The notes: generated from the letters alone by a model not told the origin. Shown: positions 9,696-18,689, counted from the first letter of the stretch. The stretch is 64,000 nt of DNA from Paenibacillus sp. GP183 (GCF_900104695.1 NZ_FNSW01000001.1:3342001-3406000), one strand, 5' to 3'. A program made the numbers and translations.

Positions 9696-9837
9696 TTACG
9701 CCAACTCCCTTTCGACAATCCGCTGAAAATTCATAGATTATTGTATCACAACTTGGATAGATATAACTAGGAAGTCTACAGTTAAATTTAGTTTAAAACC
9801 CGTCAGGTCAGGGTAATGATTGGGGAGGTGATCAAAT

Positions 9838-10062
9838 ATGGTGAATCCAATGGTAAAATGCAGTATTGCTAACTGTGAGTATTGGGAGGAAGGCAACAAT
9901 TGTGTTGCAGAAGTCATCATGATTGAGGTCAACGCCCACGCACAAAGGCCGCAGCCTGAGAGGAAAGGCGGCCAAAAATACGACTCCAGACATACGGACA
10001 ATGCTTCAGGAATTGTGGACACTTGCTGTCAGACGTTTGAAGAGCGTAAACATCATCATTAA
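9838..10062 (+). CDS. DUF1540 small cysteine-rich protein
   Basis: 74 residues. The start VKCSIANCEYWEEGNNCVA matches the DUF1540 pattern of paired cysteines (C8, C13, C22) with a later CC pair (~62-63) and a His-rich tail, suggestive of a small metal-binding or redox protein. GGGGAGGTG precedes the ATG. DUF1540 proteins are common in spore-forming Firmicutes; the function is unknown. A perfect palindromic terminator follows ~90 bp downstream. Confidence 0.8.
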   Translation: MVNPMVKCSIANCEYWEEGNNCVAEVIMIEVNAHAQRPQPERKGGQKYDSRHTDNASGIVDTCCQTFEERKHHH

Positions 10063-10152
10063 TCCTAACACTACAAAAAATGGTAATAAGCCGCAAAGTA
10101 CTTCTTAATATCACAAGTTACCCGCAAGTTGGCTCCTTCTGCCCATTGAGCG

Positions 10153-10182
10153 AAAAAGCATACCCTCGAGGGTATGCTTTTT
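10153..10182. terminator. Bidirectional terminator
   Basis: A perfect 30-bp palindrome (AAAAAGCATACCCTC and its complement) serves both the DUF1540 gene on the plus strand and the convergent surface-protein gene on the minus strand. Confidence 0.85.
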
Positions 10183-10212
10183 GTTTAGTCTCACTATTTG
10201 GTATGGCTTGGT

Positions 10213-12573
10213 TTAAAAGTACCGAGGACCGTCCTGAAGCTCGGCTCGTTTTTGCAAATAGCGGAAGAAGGCTGTTGCCGCTTGGGCTCGTGTTACCACT
10301 TCCGTAGATCCAAAGCTGCCGTCAGAAAGGGTCATGATGTTTAGTCCTACAACGATGGCCACCTCGCCGATATTTTTGATCGCAGCTGCGTCGGTAAACT
10401 TATCATTGAAGATGGTGCTGTACTTGGTCAGATTCTTGTAGCCCAGGGCTCGGACGACAAGCTGCGCCATTCCCTCGCGGTTCATGGTCGCATTCGGGTT
10501 TAAATCAGTTCCTCGATCGACCAATCCGCGATCCACTGCATTCTCCACATAGGCAAACAACGGGGAGTCGTTTATGACATCCGCAAAAGAAGCCGCACGC
10601 TCCTTGCCGTAATTGATGCCCCCACGGCCGCCGTTCATCGCGATGACGAGCATTTTGATCATCTCACCGCGAGTGATTACCTTATTAGGGTTCACTTGGC
10701 CGTTCACCACATCAAGTGCTTGATAATCGACCATCAGCTGCAGCTCATTTTGCGCCCAATGGCCCTCGATATCCGAAACCTTTATTTTGTCCAAAATGAT
10801 CACTTCACCCGTAGATGGATCCTTCCATTGCCCGGTTACTGCATCCAGGAAAAAGCCTTGCTGTGTATATTTGGGAACCAGCATATAAACGAGTTTGGCC
10901 GATTTCTTATCCGTATTCGTTCCTGGTGGAATTTCTCCGGCGGCGATCATCACATTCATCTTTTGGTAGCTAATCCCGCCGTAACCATATCCCATATTTC
11001 CATTCTGAGGGGTATAGGCGAGCACGATATTATATTGCGATAACAACAGATCCTTCGCTTTATCAAGCGGAAGTACTTCCGGCTTTTGAGTTGGAAAAGC
11101 TATGTTTGAGAAGTAGAAATTGTAATTAACCATTTCGCCTGTCGTTTTGTCTATGCTTACGCTTACTCTCTCCCCTGCGGCATTAACACCATCAATGATT
11201 CTTTGGAAATTAAAATCCCAATTCCGCATTGTTTTTTGCTGATCGAGTGGGATCGCATTCAAGGTGAAATCGTCTAGAACCAATTGATCGGTGTAGGCAG
11301 GAAGATTCTTTTTGACATAATCAATCGCCTGCTGTTTGGCTGTTTCCTGAGAAACCTTAGCCACTATTTCTTTGTTTTGACCGTCCTTATAAGGAATGTA
11401 ATGGTTGAAGTTAAGCAGCTCACCGGTTTGGCTGTTCACGGTCGCATAGATGGAATAAGGTATTTTGCCTGATACGCTTAAAGTTGGGTCAACAGGGGCT
11501 TGGCTCCAGTTCAAGTTCCAGGAGGAGTTTTTCTCACCCGTTTCCGGATTTGTACTTTCATTATAAGAAGCATTCTCCAGCTTTGCATCCGCAGGAAACT
11601 TTACCGTGTCTTGCACTTTCTGGATGGCTTGTTCCTTCGTCAGGTTCAAATTGGCGGCCGGCTTTGCACCCAGCGGTTTATCCGTCAATGGCTTCGCATC
11701 CGACTGGGTCGGCAGGTCATAGCCTTCAGGACTCCACGGTTCGCCAGTTGCAGCATTCAAAAAAACAGTGCTCATGTTGTAGCTGATGATCGGCTTTTTC
11801 TCACCTTTAGCTCCATACGGAATTTGATAGATCAAGAAAACCTTCGTTTTATCGCGGAATGCCTGAACCGCCTTCTCCATAGAAATTGGGGAGGCTACCT
11901 TTTCAAAAGCAGCGGATTCATCCCATTGATAGGAGTAGTTGGTCACAACACCTTCACTATTCACACTAATGGAAACCCCATTTTGCGGAAAAGGAATCCC
12001 GTCAACCATCCGGTCATAGCGAATGTTGTACTGAAAATCGCCATTTAGCGGCGTGCGGAACGATTGCTCATTTTGCTGGTTGTACACCAGCTGCTTCTGC
12101 TCATCCGGGTTGATCTTTGCGATCCACTGGGCTGCTGCTTCTTTGGCACCTTGGTAATTCACCTTAGGCGGGTAGCTTGGTTTGTGATCCGGATCGTTGT
12201 TGCTAAAATAGTAGCCGGTCAGCTTTCCATTCGTCCCATTGATGGTGATATTGATGTTACCTAGATACTGATCCTTCACCTTCTTGGTATAGCTTAAATT
12301 CCAGGTTGGAGTAGCAACCCCTGAGTATATAGGATATGTAGATAAGTTCACCGATTGCAGGGTATAGCCTTCCGGCAGGGTTATGTATGTCTGGGCTAGT
12401 TCAATTGCTTTTTCTTTTGAGATTTTGGCTTCAGCGGTAACGGCTCCATCCTTGCCGGGCATAACCGGAGAGCTGGTCGTTACAGCAATGTCGCTTGCCA
12501 AAACCTGGGGAACATAGGAAAACAACAATGCGGAAGCCAGAACTGCAGTTCCTGCTTGCTTAAGAAGTTTCAA
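10213..12573 (-). CDS. Secreted YcdB/YcdC-domain protein with C-terminal SLH domains
   Basis: 786 residues. Signal peptide 1-26 (cleavage near VLAS), then a long region (~45-590) built of YcdB/YcdC/PepSY-like repeats, recognised by recurring helices such as ISKEKAIELAQTYI and LTKEQAIQKVQDTV and by strands with N-G-x-L/V-x-x-Y turns. The last ~190 residues hold three S-layer homology motifs (VSDIEGHWAQ, SFADVINDSPLFAYVENAVDRGLV and FTDAAAIKNI), which bind pyruvylated wall polymer. It is therefore likely cell-surface attached. The start is TTG, fixed by AAAGGAGG 10 nt upstream; no ATG fits. PepSY-type repeats often inhibit proteases, but no partner protease is adjacent. Confidence 0.83.
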   Translation of the reverse strand: MKLLKQAGTAVLASALLFSYVPQVLASDIAVTTSSPVMPGKDGAVTAEAKISKEKAIELAQTYITLPEGYTLQSVNLSTYPIYSGVATPTWNLSYTKKVKDQYLGNINITINGTNGKLTGYYFSNNDPDHKPSYPPKVNYQGAKEAAAQWIAKINPDEQKQLVYNQQNEQSFRTPLNGDFQYNIRYDRMVDGIPFPQNGVSISVNSEGVVTNYSYQWDESAAFEKVASPISMEKAVQAFRDKTKVFLIYQIPYGAKGEKKPIISYNMSTVFLNAATGEPWSPEGYDLPTQSDAKPLTDKPLGAKPAANLNLTKEQAIQKVQDTVKFPADAKLENASYNESTNPETGEKNSSWNLNWSQAPVDPTLSVSGKIPYSIYATVNSQTGELLNFNHYIPYKDGQNKEIVAKVSQETAKQQAIDYVKKNLPAYTDQLVLDDFTLNAIPLDQQKTMRNWDFNFQRIIDGVNAAGERVSVSIDKTTGEMVNYNFYFSNIAFPTQKPEVLPLDKAKDLLLSQYNIVLAYTPQNGNMGYGYGGISYQKMNVMIAAGEIPPGTNTDKKSAKLVYMLVPKYTQQGFFLDAVTGQWKDPSTGEVIILDKIKVSDIEGHWAQNELQLMVDYQALDVVNGQVNPNKVITRGEMIKMLVIAMNGGRGGINYGKERAASFADVINDSPLFAYVENAVDRGLVDRGTDLNPNATMNREGMAQLVVRALGYKNLTKYSTIFNDKFTDAAAIKNIGEVAIVVGLNIMTLSDGSFGSTEVVTRAQAATAFFRYLQKRAELQDGPRYF

Positions 12574-12731
12574 TATTTTCTTCCTCCTTTATAATGTTGA
12601 ATATTTCCAATCAACCTATATACGGAGGTTTCACAAAATATGTTGCGAGAGCATCCATATTTGTTTCATTTCAAATTCCAGCCCCAAATATCGGCAAGAT
12701 TACCCTTAGCTTGAATCATTGAGATAACGGC

Positions 12732-12765
12732 AAAAAAAGAGCACTAGCCGCATGCCGCTAGACTC
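12732..12765 (-). terminator. Terminator of rluF
   Basis: On the minus strand AGAGTCTAGC pairs with GCTAGTGCTCT and is followed by seven T. The stem begins inside the last codons of rluF. Confidence 0.8.
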
Positions 12766-13465
12766 TGGTTTCATCGCTCTTCAAAGTTGCCATGAGATCT
12801 TGCAATTCTTGCTCTGTCAGATCCCTCCACTTGCCGACGGGTAGACCGTCAAGCCCAACGTTCATGATCCGCACGCGCTGCAGTCGAGTCACACGATACC
12901 CAAAAGCTTCGCACATGCGTCGGATCTGCCGGTTTAACCCCTGCGTAAGAATGATGCGGAAGACGCGATCACCCACTTTATGGAGAGTGCAGGGCTTGGT
13001 TACTGTACCCAGAATCTTTACACCGCTGGACATTCCCTGCAAAAACATAGGTGTTATCGGACGGTTGACCGTGACTACATATTCTTTGTCATGATTGTTC
13101 TCGGCCCGCAGAATTTGATTGACGATATCTCCGTGATTGGTCATCAAAATCAAGCCTTCCGAGTCCTTATCGAGTCTTCCTATCGGGAAGATCCGCTCCG
13201 GGTGATTCACAAAATCAACGATATTCCCCTGGATATGGGTTTCCGTGGTGCTGGTGATGCCAACCGGCTTGTTCAGCGCAATATAAACATGCTTTTTCTT
13301 GGCGCCTATGGGTCGGCCGTCGACACGTACGTCATCTCCGGGCTCCACCGTGCTGCCTAATTCGGCAATCCCTTCGTTGATCGTCACACGCCTGGCGTCA
13401 ATCCATTTATCAGCTTCGCGTCGGGAGCAAATGCCGGTTTCACTGATGTATTTATTGATTCGCAT
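12758..13465 (-). CDS. rluF: 23S rRNA pseudouridine synthase, RluF type
   Basis: 235 residues. An N-terminal S4 RNA-binding domain ([21 protein letters not shown]) is followed by the RsuA/RluB/RluF-type catalytic domain with the nucleophile Asp in [10 protein letters not shown] (~residue 98) and the C-terminal motif [15 protein letters not shown]. RluF enzymes isomerise a uridine of 23S rRNA (U2604 in E. coli numbering). AAGGGGAATTCCC lies before the ATG. It is monocistronic with its own terminator. Confidence 0.88.
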   Translation of the reverse strand: MRINKYISETGICSRREADKWIDARRVTINEGIAELGSTVEPGDDVRVDGRPIGAKKKHVYIALNKPVGITSTTETHIQGNIVDFVNHPERIFPIGRLDKDSEGLILMTNHGDIVNQILRAENNHDKEYVVTVNRPITPMFLQGMSSGVKILGTVTKPCTLHKVGDRVFRIILTQGLNRQIRRMCEAFGYRVTRLQRVRIMNVGLDGLPVGKWRDLTEQELQDLMATLKSDETRV

Positions 13466-13717
13466 CGCTGGGAATTCCCCTTATTTGTTAAAATAGTGCT
13501 ATTGGTTCATTCTCCCCCATTATGCTGGATACAGCCGTAAGGTTCAAGTCTGATGCACCGGTCAGATACAATGCAGGGGTCATTCCTGTACAATAATGAA
13601 AATGACAATGGATCATCGTTGATGCGGGTTGGTGCTGGTTAATGCCAGTAAGGTGCTGGTTAGTGCCAGCAAGGTGCTGCTTAAATGCTATTAGTTGCGC
13701 ATAGGCAATTTGTTGCT
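13466..13717. other. Intergenic stretch upstream of rluF
   Basis: No gene is supported here. The stretch contains a short tandem repeat (13631-13680) and leads into a dispersed four-box repeat. The rluF promoter presumably lies near its left end, but I found no convincing -35/-10 pair. Confidence 0.5.
13631..13680. repeat. 21-bp tandem repeat, about 2.4 copies
   Basis: The unit GGTGCTGGTTARTGCCAGYAA occurs at 13631-13651 and 13652-13672, followed by a partial GGTGCTG. Each unit is itself a small dyad (CTGGTTA-TGCCAG). Confidence 0.7.
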
Positions 13718-13901
13718 AGTTGTAAAACCTACATCTATAATCATTAAATTTCCTCAATTCGAGCCTACAGCATGCAAAACTTACATCTAAATTAGCCAAT
13801 TTCAGCAAAATCCATCGAATCCCCGAATTCCAGATGCAGGTTTTACATCTCGACTTCAAATATTTTTGCAATCGGCTTTTTATGATGTACATTCTGCATC
13901 T
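13718..13901 (+). repeat. Four-box dispersed repeat, copy A
   Basis: 184 bp with four 19-bp quasi-palindromes: 13718-13736 (AGTTGTAAAACCTACATCT), 13770-13788 (core ATGCAAAACTTACATCT), 13832-13850 (AGATGCAGGTTTTACATCT) and 13883-13901 (TGATGTACATTCTGCATCT). Box centres are 52, 62 and 51 bp apart, identical to copies B and C. It lies between a small membrane-protein gene and rluF, both on the minus strand. Confidence 0.88.
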
Positions 13902-14102
13902 GGATGTTAGTCCACACGGCTTGTCCTGTCCTCATCCTCCATACTTATCATCCCGATTTTTCCCTACATACCATGATGAACCTTCGGATTTTTTTCTGAG
14001 ATACCTACAATTGAGGTGTAAAATAGTGTTTACCTCTCCATTTTGTTGTACATATCTCAGAATGGAGAGATATTCAACCACAGCCAGACTTAAGATCCAA
14101 AC
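13902..14102. other. Intergenic, no gene seen
   Basis: AT-rich sequence between the dispersed repeat and the next terminator. A weak inverted repeat (GAGGTGTAAA / TTTACCTC, ~14014-14037) is present. The open frames here show no codon bias or start signal. Confidence 0.4.
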
Positions 14103-14143
14103 AAAAAAGGAGTGATCTAACTGGTTTCAGTTAGCACTCCTTT
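14103..14143 (-). terminator. Terminator of the small membrane-protein gene
   Basis: On the minus strand AAGGAGTGCTAACTG pairs with CAGTTAGATCACTCCTT and is followed by a T run. Confidence 0.85.
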
Positions 14144-14166
14144 CCGGGATCGATTACATGATGGAA

Positions 14167-14472
14167 CTAGTAGTTCCCTCTTCTTAACATGCGCAGGTTG
14201 ATCACGGAGATCCCGGTTCCAATGAGACGGAACAGGAAACCAACGGCCGGAATATAGCTCAGGAAAGCCATCGCCAGGTTGGCGATTGTGAACATCAACG
14301 TGCCATTCTTATTGATCAATGCAATAACGAGACTGACAAAAACGAGCGGAATCACCCAGCCGCTGGACCATATATACGCAAAAGGAATCAAACCAATCAA
14401 ATACCCCGCTGCAATGCAAATTTCCGAAATCATTTGAATCAGATTCAAAAGCCGTACAGTGTCCCGTCTCAT
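14167..14472 (-). CDS. Small membrane protein, unknown function
   Basis: 101 residues from the ATG at 14472, chosen because GAGGGA lies 6-7 nt upstream. An earlier in-frame ATG at 14505 overlaps the promoter and has no ribosome binding site. Three to four hydrophobic segments (about residues 12-30, 35-53, 58-90) nearly fill the protein, with a basic C-terminus (RMLRRGNY). No known family recognised. It has its own promoter and terminator. Confidence 0.7.
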   Translation of the reverse strand: MRRDTVRLLNLIQMISEICIAAGYLIGLIPFAYIWSSGWVIPLVFVSLVIALINKNGTLMFTIANLAMAFLSYIPAVGFLFRLIGTGISVINLRMLRRGNY

Positions 14473-14505
14473 GGGTTTCCCTCGTTTCTTAGTAAAGATA
14501 TCCAT

Positions 14506-14514
14506 ATTATATCA
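14506..14514 (-). promoter_or_regulatory. Extended -10 promoter
   Basis: The minus strand reads TGATATAAT: a perfect TATAAT with the TGn extension, ~34 nt before the chosen ATG. No -35 hexamer is evident, which is acceptable for an extended -10 promoter. Confidence 0.65.
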
Positions 14515-14528
14515 CGTATATGGATGAC

Positions 14529-16631
14529 TTATGACCCAAGCTTCACCTGATCCGGGTTGGAGTTAAGCTGAGCGTCAGCATTAGCTTCCATACCGGCATC
14601 CGCTTTAGCGCTGGACGAGGCCTGCTTCTGTCCCTGCTGCAGCAGGTACATTTGATAATACCGACCTTGCTGCCGCATCAGGTCCTCATGATTGCCACGC
14701 TCGACGATTTCACCGTGGTCGAGGACAAGAATCTGGTCGGCGTCCTTGATGGTCGACAGCCTGTGGGCAATGACGAAGGTGGTGCGCCCCTTCTTGAGCA
14801 CTTCAAGCGCGGCCTGGATGATGGCCTCGGTCTCGGTATCGATGCTGGCTGTCGCCTCATCGAGAATCAGGATCGCCGGGTTAAACGCCAGCGCCCGGGC
14901 GAAGCTGATGAGCTGCCGCTGGCCGGCGGACAGGGTGCTGCCCTTCTCGATCACAGGCTCATCGATACCCTTCGGAAGGGTGCGGAACATCTCATCCGCG
15001 CCCACATCGCGCAGCGCCTGTTCAACACGCTCCCGGGAGATGGACGGATCGTCCAGGCTCACGTTGGAAGCAATCGTTCCGGTGAAGAGGAACGGATCCT
15101 GCAGCACAATGCCCATGTGCTGGCGCAGCATTTGCTTCGGAATGTCGCGGATATCCTGCCCGTCAATCGCGATCCGACCGTGCTTGATGTCGTAGAAGCG
15201 GAACAGCAGGTTGAGGATGGAGCTTTTGCCTGATCCGGTATGCCCGACTAAAGCCACGGTTTCACCAGGCTTTGCCTCAAAGTTAAGCTGCTTCAGCACA
15301 TATTCCTCTTCCTTGTAAGCGAAGCTGACGTTCTCGAAGGTAACATTGCCTTTGTAACGCTTCATCGATTCTTTGGCTACAGGCAGACCGTCTTGGTCCA
15401 ACAGCTCAAACACGCGATCTGCCGCAACCAGCGCCTGCTCCAAATTAGCGAGCTGGTTCACTATCCCTACAACCGGCTGGAACAGTCTGTTCAAAAAATC
15501 CACGAAAGCGTACAAAACCCCAACCGTCACAACAACACCCGCCAACCCAAGCGACCCGCCGCCCACCAGCCAGATTAACCCGAAGAAAAACACGTTGCGG
15601 ATCACATTGACCAGATTGTGCGAGGTGATGGAGTTGAGCCTTTGCATTTTCTGCTGAAAGGTGAAATATTGCTCGTTTTGCTCCTCGAATTCGTTCAGGG
15701 TTTCTTTTTGCCGGCGAAAAGCCTGAATGATCGACATCCCTTGTATCCCCTCAGCAATCATCCCATTGATATTGCCAAGCCGCTCACGGATCTCATGATT
15801 GTAGCGCGAAGCAAACTTTCGGTAGCCCAGAATCCACACATAAATCATCGGAACGATCGGAACGGTGAAAAGGGCAAGCCGGTAATCCAGTACAAACAAA
15901 GCAATAATGATACCCGTGATATAGATGATGCCGGTGAAAAAGTTGGCCAACACCTGCACGTACAGCTCGCGAATGGCCTCTGTGTCATTGGTGATTCTGG
16001 AGACGATTTTACCTGCTGGCTGATTGTCAAAATACGTAATAGGCAACCGCTGAATTTGCGCAAATACATCGGTCCGCATTTTTTGAATGATCCTGTTGGC
16101 CGAAGTTTGCAGCAGATACTTTTGACCGTAGGTGAAAAGTGCCCCCATCACGAGCAAGGCGAAGTAGAACAGCGCCAGCCTCAGCAAGCTCCCGAATTCA
16201 GGCTGATAAAAAGCAAACAACTGCATGGTGTCCAGCGCTTTCACGGGATAAACCGCGGTTTCGGTGCCCTTGGTAATGGTCAGCTCGCTGCCCTCCAATT
16301 TACGCTGACCGTCAAATGCGACCGGTTGATCCACGAAAACAAATTTGCGGCCAACCTGCAAAATGCGAACCTCCTGGCCCTTCGTATCGCCGACTGCGAA
16401 ATGATCGCCCCTCTTGTAAAAAGTGCCGTCAAAAGGAACCGTCTTATCTCCCCTGGCTGTCTCGAACCAAGGAGATTCGATGCCCAGAATGTGGCGGTCG
16501 ATCATTTGCCTGGCGACAAACGGGCCCGCCAATTCGGCTGAAACCGCTACAGCGAGCAGCAGCAAAGCTATGAGGATCGGCTTTTTAAACAAAGCCGCGT
16601 ATTGAAATAAACGAATTCCTGTATGTTTCAT
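14529..16631 (-). CDS. bmrD: Heterodimeric ABC multidrug exporter, BmrD-like subunit
   Basis: 700 residues from the ATG at 16631 (GGAAGGTGAG upstream). The membrane half has six helices with a large extracellular insertion between TM1 and TM2 (~residues 55-130), a hallmark of BmrD/YheH. The nucleotide-binding domain has Walker A GHTGSGKSS, a non-canonical signature LSAGQRQ, Walker B ILILDEATASID with the catalytic Glu, and H-loop IAHRLST. Paired with the upstream gene this fits BmrCD, in which one ATP site is degenerate. It starts 20 nt after bmrC. Known BmrCD exports drugs such as doxorubicin and Hoechst dye; substrates here are inferred. Confidence 0.87.
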   Translation of the reverse strand: MKHTGIRLFQYAALFKKPILIALLLLAVAVSAELAGPFVARQMIDRHILGIESPWFETARGDKTVPFDGTFYKRGDHFAVGDTKGQEVRILQVGRKFVFVDQPVAFDGQRKLEGSELTITKGTETAVYPVKALDTMQLFAFYQPEFGSLLRLALFYFALLVMGALFTYGQKYLLQTSANRIIQKMRTDVFAQIQRLPITYFDNQPAGKIVSRITNDTEAIRELYVQVLANFFTGIIYITGIIIALFVLDYRLALFTVPIVPMIYVWILGYRKFASRYNHEIRERLGNINGMIAEGIQGMSIIQAFRRQKETLNEFEEQNEQYFTFQQKMQRLNSITSHNLVNVIRNVFFFGLIWLVGGGSLGLAGVVVTVGVLYAFVDFLNRLFQPVVGIVNQLANLEQALVAADRVFELLDQDGLPVAKESMKRYKGNVTFENVSFAYKEEEYVLKQLNFEAKPGETVALVGHTGSGKSSILNLLFRFYDIKHGRIAIDGQDIRDIPKQMLRQHMGIVLQDPFLFTGTIASNVSLDDPSISRERVEQALRDVGADEMFRTLPKGIDEPVIEKGSTLSAGQRQLISFARALAFNPAILILDEATASIDTETEAIIQAALEVLKKGRTTFVIAHRLSTIKDADQILVLDHGEIVERGNHEDLMRQQGRYYQMYLLQQGQKQASSSAKADAGMEANADAQLNSNPDQVKLGS

Positions 16632-16651
16632 GAGGTTTCTCACCTTCCTTT

Positions 16652-18397
16652 TTAGCCTTCAATCAACGCTTCCAGCTGCTGCCGATCGAACTGTTCCTTA
16701 TACCAGCCGCCGAGCGCCAACAGCTGTTCATGTGTGCCTTCTTCCACCAAGCAGCCCTCATCGAGAACCAGTATCCAATCCGCATGCTGTACAGCGGATA
16801 GCCGGTGAGTCGTGATCAGTGTGGTTTTGCCTGCCCGTTCTCTGCGAATTCCGCGGATGATTTCCGCTTCTGTCTTGGCATCTACGGCGGATAAAGCATC
16901 ATCCAGAATCAGGATTTCCGGATTGATGATCAGAGCCCTGGCGATAGAAACGCGCTGCTTCTGTCCGCCCGATAAAGCTACACCTTTTTCCCCAACGAGC
17001 GTTTCCAGTCCGTCCGGGAGGAAATGCACGTCTTTGCTGAACGCTGCCAGCTCCAGCGCCTTTTGCAGCTCCTCATCGGTAGCATGCTTGCGGCCGAAAC
17101 GAATGTTTTCTCTGACCGTCAGAGAAAACAGAATCGGCTGCTGCGGCACATAGCCGACCCAGCTCTGAATGCGTTCCACCGGCTGCTGCTCCAGCGGCAC
17201 ACCGGAAATCGCAATCGTTCCGGTTCCGAGCGGATATTCCCGCATCAGCTGCTTCAGCAGTGTGGTCTTGCCGCTTCCTGTACGGCCGACAATACCCAGC
17301 GTCTGTCCGCGTTCCAAATGAAAGGAGACATTGATCAAATTATCAATCGATGACGATGGGTAGCGAAAGGTGACTTTGTCAAAAACGATGCTCTCCGGCT
17401 GCGCCACCTCCACGAGGCTTCCTGTATTCTTTACATCCGGATCATAACTCAGCGTCTCCATGACTCTGTCGAGGGAAGCATTCCCCCGCTGCATGATGTT
17501 GATCAGCTCGCCGATCGCAAACATCGGCCAAATCAGCATACCGAGAAAGATGTTGAAGGAAACCAGTTCACCCAGCGTCAGCTCATTGTGGAATACCAAA
17601 TATCCGCCATAGCAGAGTCCAATCAAATAACTGACCCCAACAAGCACCTTGATCATCGGCTCGAACAAAGCATCAATACGGGTCACTTGCAAGTTTTTGT
17701 CGTAGACATCATCCGTCATCTTCTTAAAGTCGGCTTCACTCGCTGTTTCCTGCACAAAGGCACGAATGACACGAACACCGGAGATGGTTTCCAGCACTTG
17801 ATCGTTCATCTTTCCAAAGGCATTCTGTGCCTCTGTAAAACGCTCATGGATTTTAGAACCCAATATTTTAAAGATGATGGACATGACCGGCAAAGGCAGC
17901 AATGCGGCAAGAGTCAGCTTCCAACTGATCAGAAATCCCATCATGGACAGAATGGTCAGCATAAAAAATGTGGAATCAATCAGCGTTAAAATTCCAAAAC
18001 CGGCTGTAGTGGATATAGCGCGGAGGTCATTTGTGGCTTTAGCCATCAGGTCGCCTGTACGGTTGCGCTCGTAAAAAGTCGGGGTCATCCGTAATAAGTG
18101 GCTCATCAGCCTGGAACGCAGGATACGCTCCAAAATAAAAGCGCCGCCAAAGAGCTGATAAAGCCAAACATAGGTGATTCCATAGCCCACAAGGATTAAA
18201 AGTCCATAAAAAACGAGAACGTTGATTAATTTACCTATGGTCAGATCCCCGCTCTTAATATTGTCAATGGCATACCCAATCAGCTTGGGCGGGATCACAT
18301 CAATAAATCCGGCAAGGATCAGCAGCACAATCGCTACCGTATATCGCTGCCAATACATTTTAAAAAACCAGCTCAACTTTTGTAAAACACTTAACAT
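16652..18397 (-). CDS. bmrC: Heterodimeric ABC multidrug exporter, BmrC-like subunit
   Basis: 581 residues: six membrane helices (1-300), then an ATPase domain with Walker A GRTGSGKTT, canonical signature LSGGQKQR, and Walker B ILILDDALSAVD, where Asp replaces the catalytic Glu. That substitution combined with the partner's LSAGQ signature builds the degenerate site expected of a BmrC/BmrD heterodimer. Length matches BmrC (585). AGGAG lies 10 nt before the ATG. The ~320-nt leader upstream carries a small reading frame and two terminators, so expression is probably induced by ribosome-stalling antibiotics, as known for bmrBCD of B. subtilis. Confidence 0.88.
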   Translation of the reverse strand: MLSVLQKLSWFFKMYWQRYTVAIVLLILAGFIDVIPPKLIGYAIDNIKSGDLTIGKLINVLVFYGLLILVGYGITYVWLYQLFGGAFILERILRSRLMSHLLRMTPTFYERNRTGDLMAKATNDLRAISTTAGFGILTLIDSTFFMLTILSMMGFLISWKLTLAALLPLPVMSIIFKILGSKIHERFTEAQNAFGKMNDQVLETISGVRVIRAFVQETASEADFKKMTDDVYDKNLQVTRIDALFEPMIKVLVGVSYLIGLCYGGYLVFHNELTLGELVSFNIFLGMLIWPMFAIGELINIMQRGNASLDRVMETLSYDPDVKNTGSLVEVAQPESIVFDKVTFRYPSSSIDNLINVSFHLERGQTLGIVGRTGSGKTTLLKQLMREYPLGTGTIAISGVPLEQQPVERIQSWVGYVPQQPILFSLTVRENIRFGRKHATDEELQKALELAAFSKDVHFLPDGLETLVGEKGVALSGGQKQRVSIARALIINPEILILDDALSAVDAKTEAEIIRGIRRERAGKTTLITTHRLSAVQHADWILVLDEGCLVEEGTHEQLLALGGWYKEQFDRQQLEALIEG

Positions 18398-18421
18398 CCA
18401 GATGTCACTCCTCTCCAGGTA

Positions 18422-18463
18422 GAAAACAAAAGGGCACCTCGCTGCGCCTCAGCGATATGCCCC
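18422..18463 (-). terminator. Leader terminator 2 before bmrC
   Basis: Minus-strand hairpin GGGCATATCGCTG / CAGCGAGGTGCCC followed by TTTTGTTTTC, ending ~25 nt before the bmrC start. It lies in the 5' leader, not after a gene, as expected for attenuation. Confidence 0.75.
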
Positions 18464-18466
18464 ATT

Positions 18467-18510
18467 ATAAAAATAAAAGCGCACGTTGCGAAATTTCGCA
18501 ACCCGCGCTT
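18467..18510 (-). terminator. Leader terminator 1 before bmrC
   Basis: A strong minus-strand hairpin (AAGCGC and GTTGCGAAA pairing with TTTCGCAAC and GCGCTT) followed by TTATTTTTAT. Its left arm GCGCGGGTT can instead pair with AACCCGACCGC inside the upstream leader peptide gene, giving a plausible antiterminator. Confidence 0.8.
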
Positions 18511-18547
18511 CTTATGCTGTATGCACACAGATGATCAACATACACCT

Positions 18548-18640
18548 TTAGATCATATATATGAGCGGTCGGGTTACCGGATATTCAATTATCGATGCAA
18601 GGATTGCATGCATAGGAAACTGTCCTTGATTTGGTTGCAT
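18548..18640 (-). CDS. Leader peptide for bmrCD attenuation
   Basis: A 30-codon frame (ATG at 18638-18640, TAA at 18548-18550) with a strong site GGAAGGGAGGG 9 nt upstream. The peptide begins MQPNQGQFPMHAI and ends RPLIYMI. Codons 22-26 (Val-Thr-Arg-Pro-Leu) contain AACCCGACCGC, complementary to the 5' arm of terminator 1, so a ribosome stalled here would change which hairpin forms. It has the position and role of BmrB in B. subtilis; I see no direct sequence match I can vouch for. Too short for ordinary gene finders. Confidence 0.7.
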   Translation of the reverse strand: MQPNQGQFPMHAILASIIEYPVTRPLIYMI

Positions 18641-18689
18641 TTTGGTAACCCTCCCTTCCAATTTTTTTACAAATTACTTTACTCTGTTG

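Noticed and set aside
8931-9770. 279-codon open frame opposite ilvA
   Set aside because: Antisense shadow of threonine deaminase, whose motifs are complete on the other strand.
13834-14115. 93-codon plus-strand frame overlapping repeat copy A
   Set aside because: It runs through the repeat boxes and a terminator and has no ribosome site.
15618-16541. 307-codon open frame opposite the bmrD-like gene
   Set aside because: Antisense shadow of a conserved ABC exporter; no start signal.
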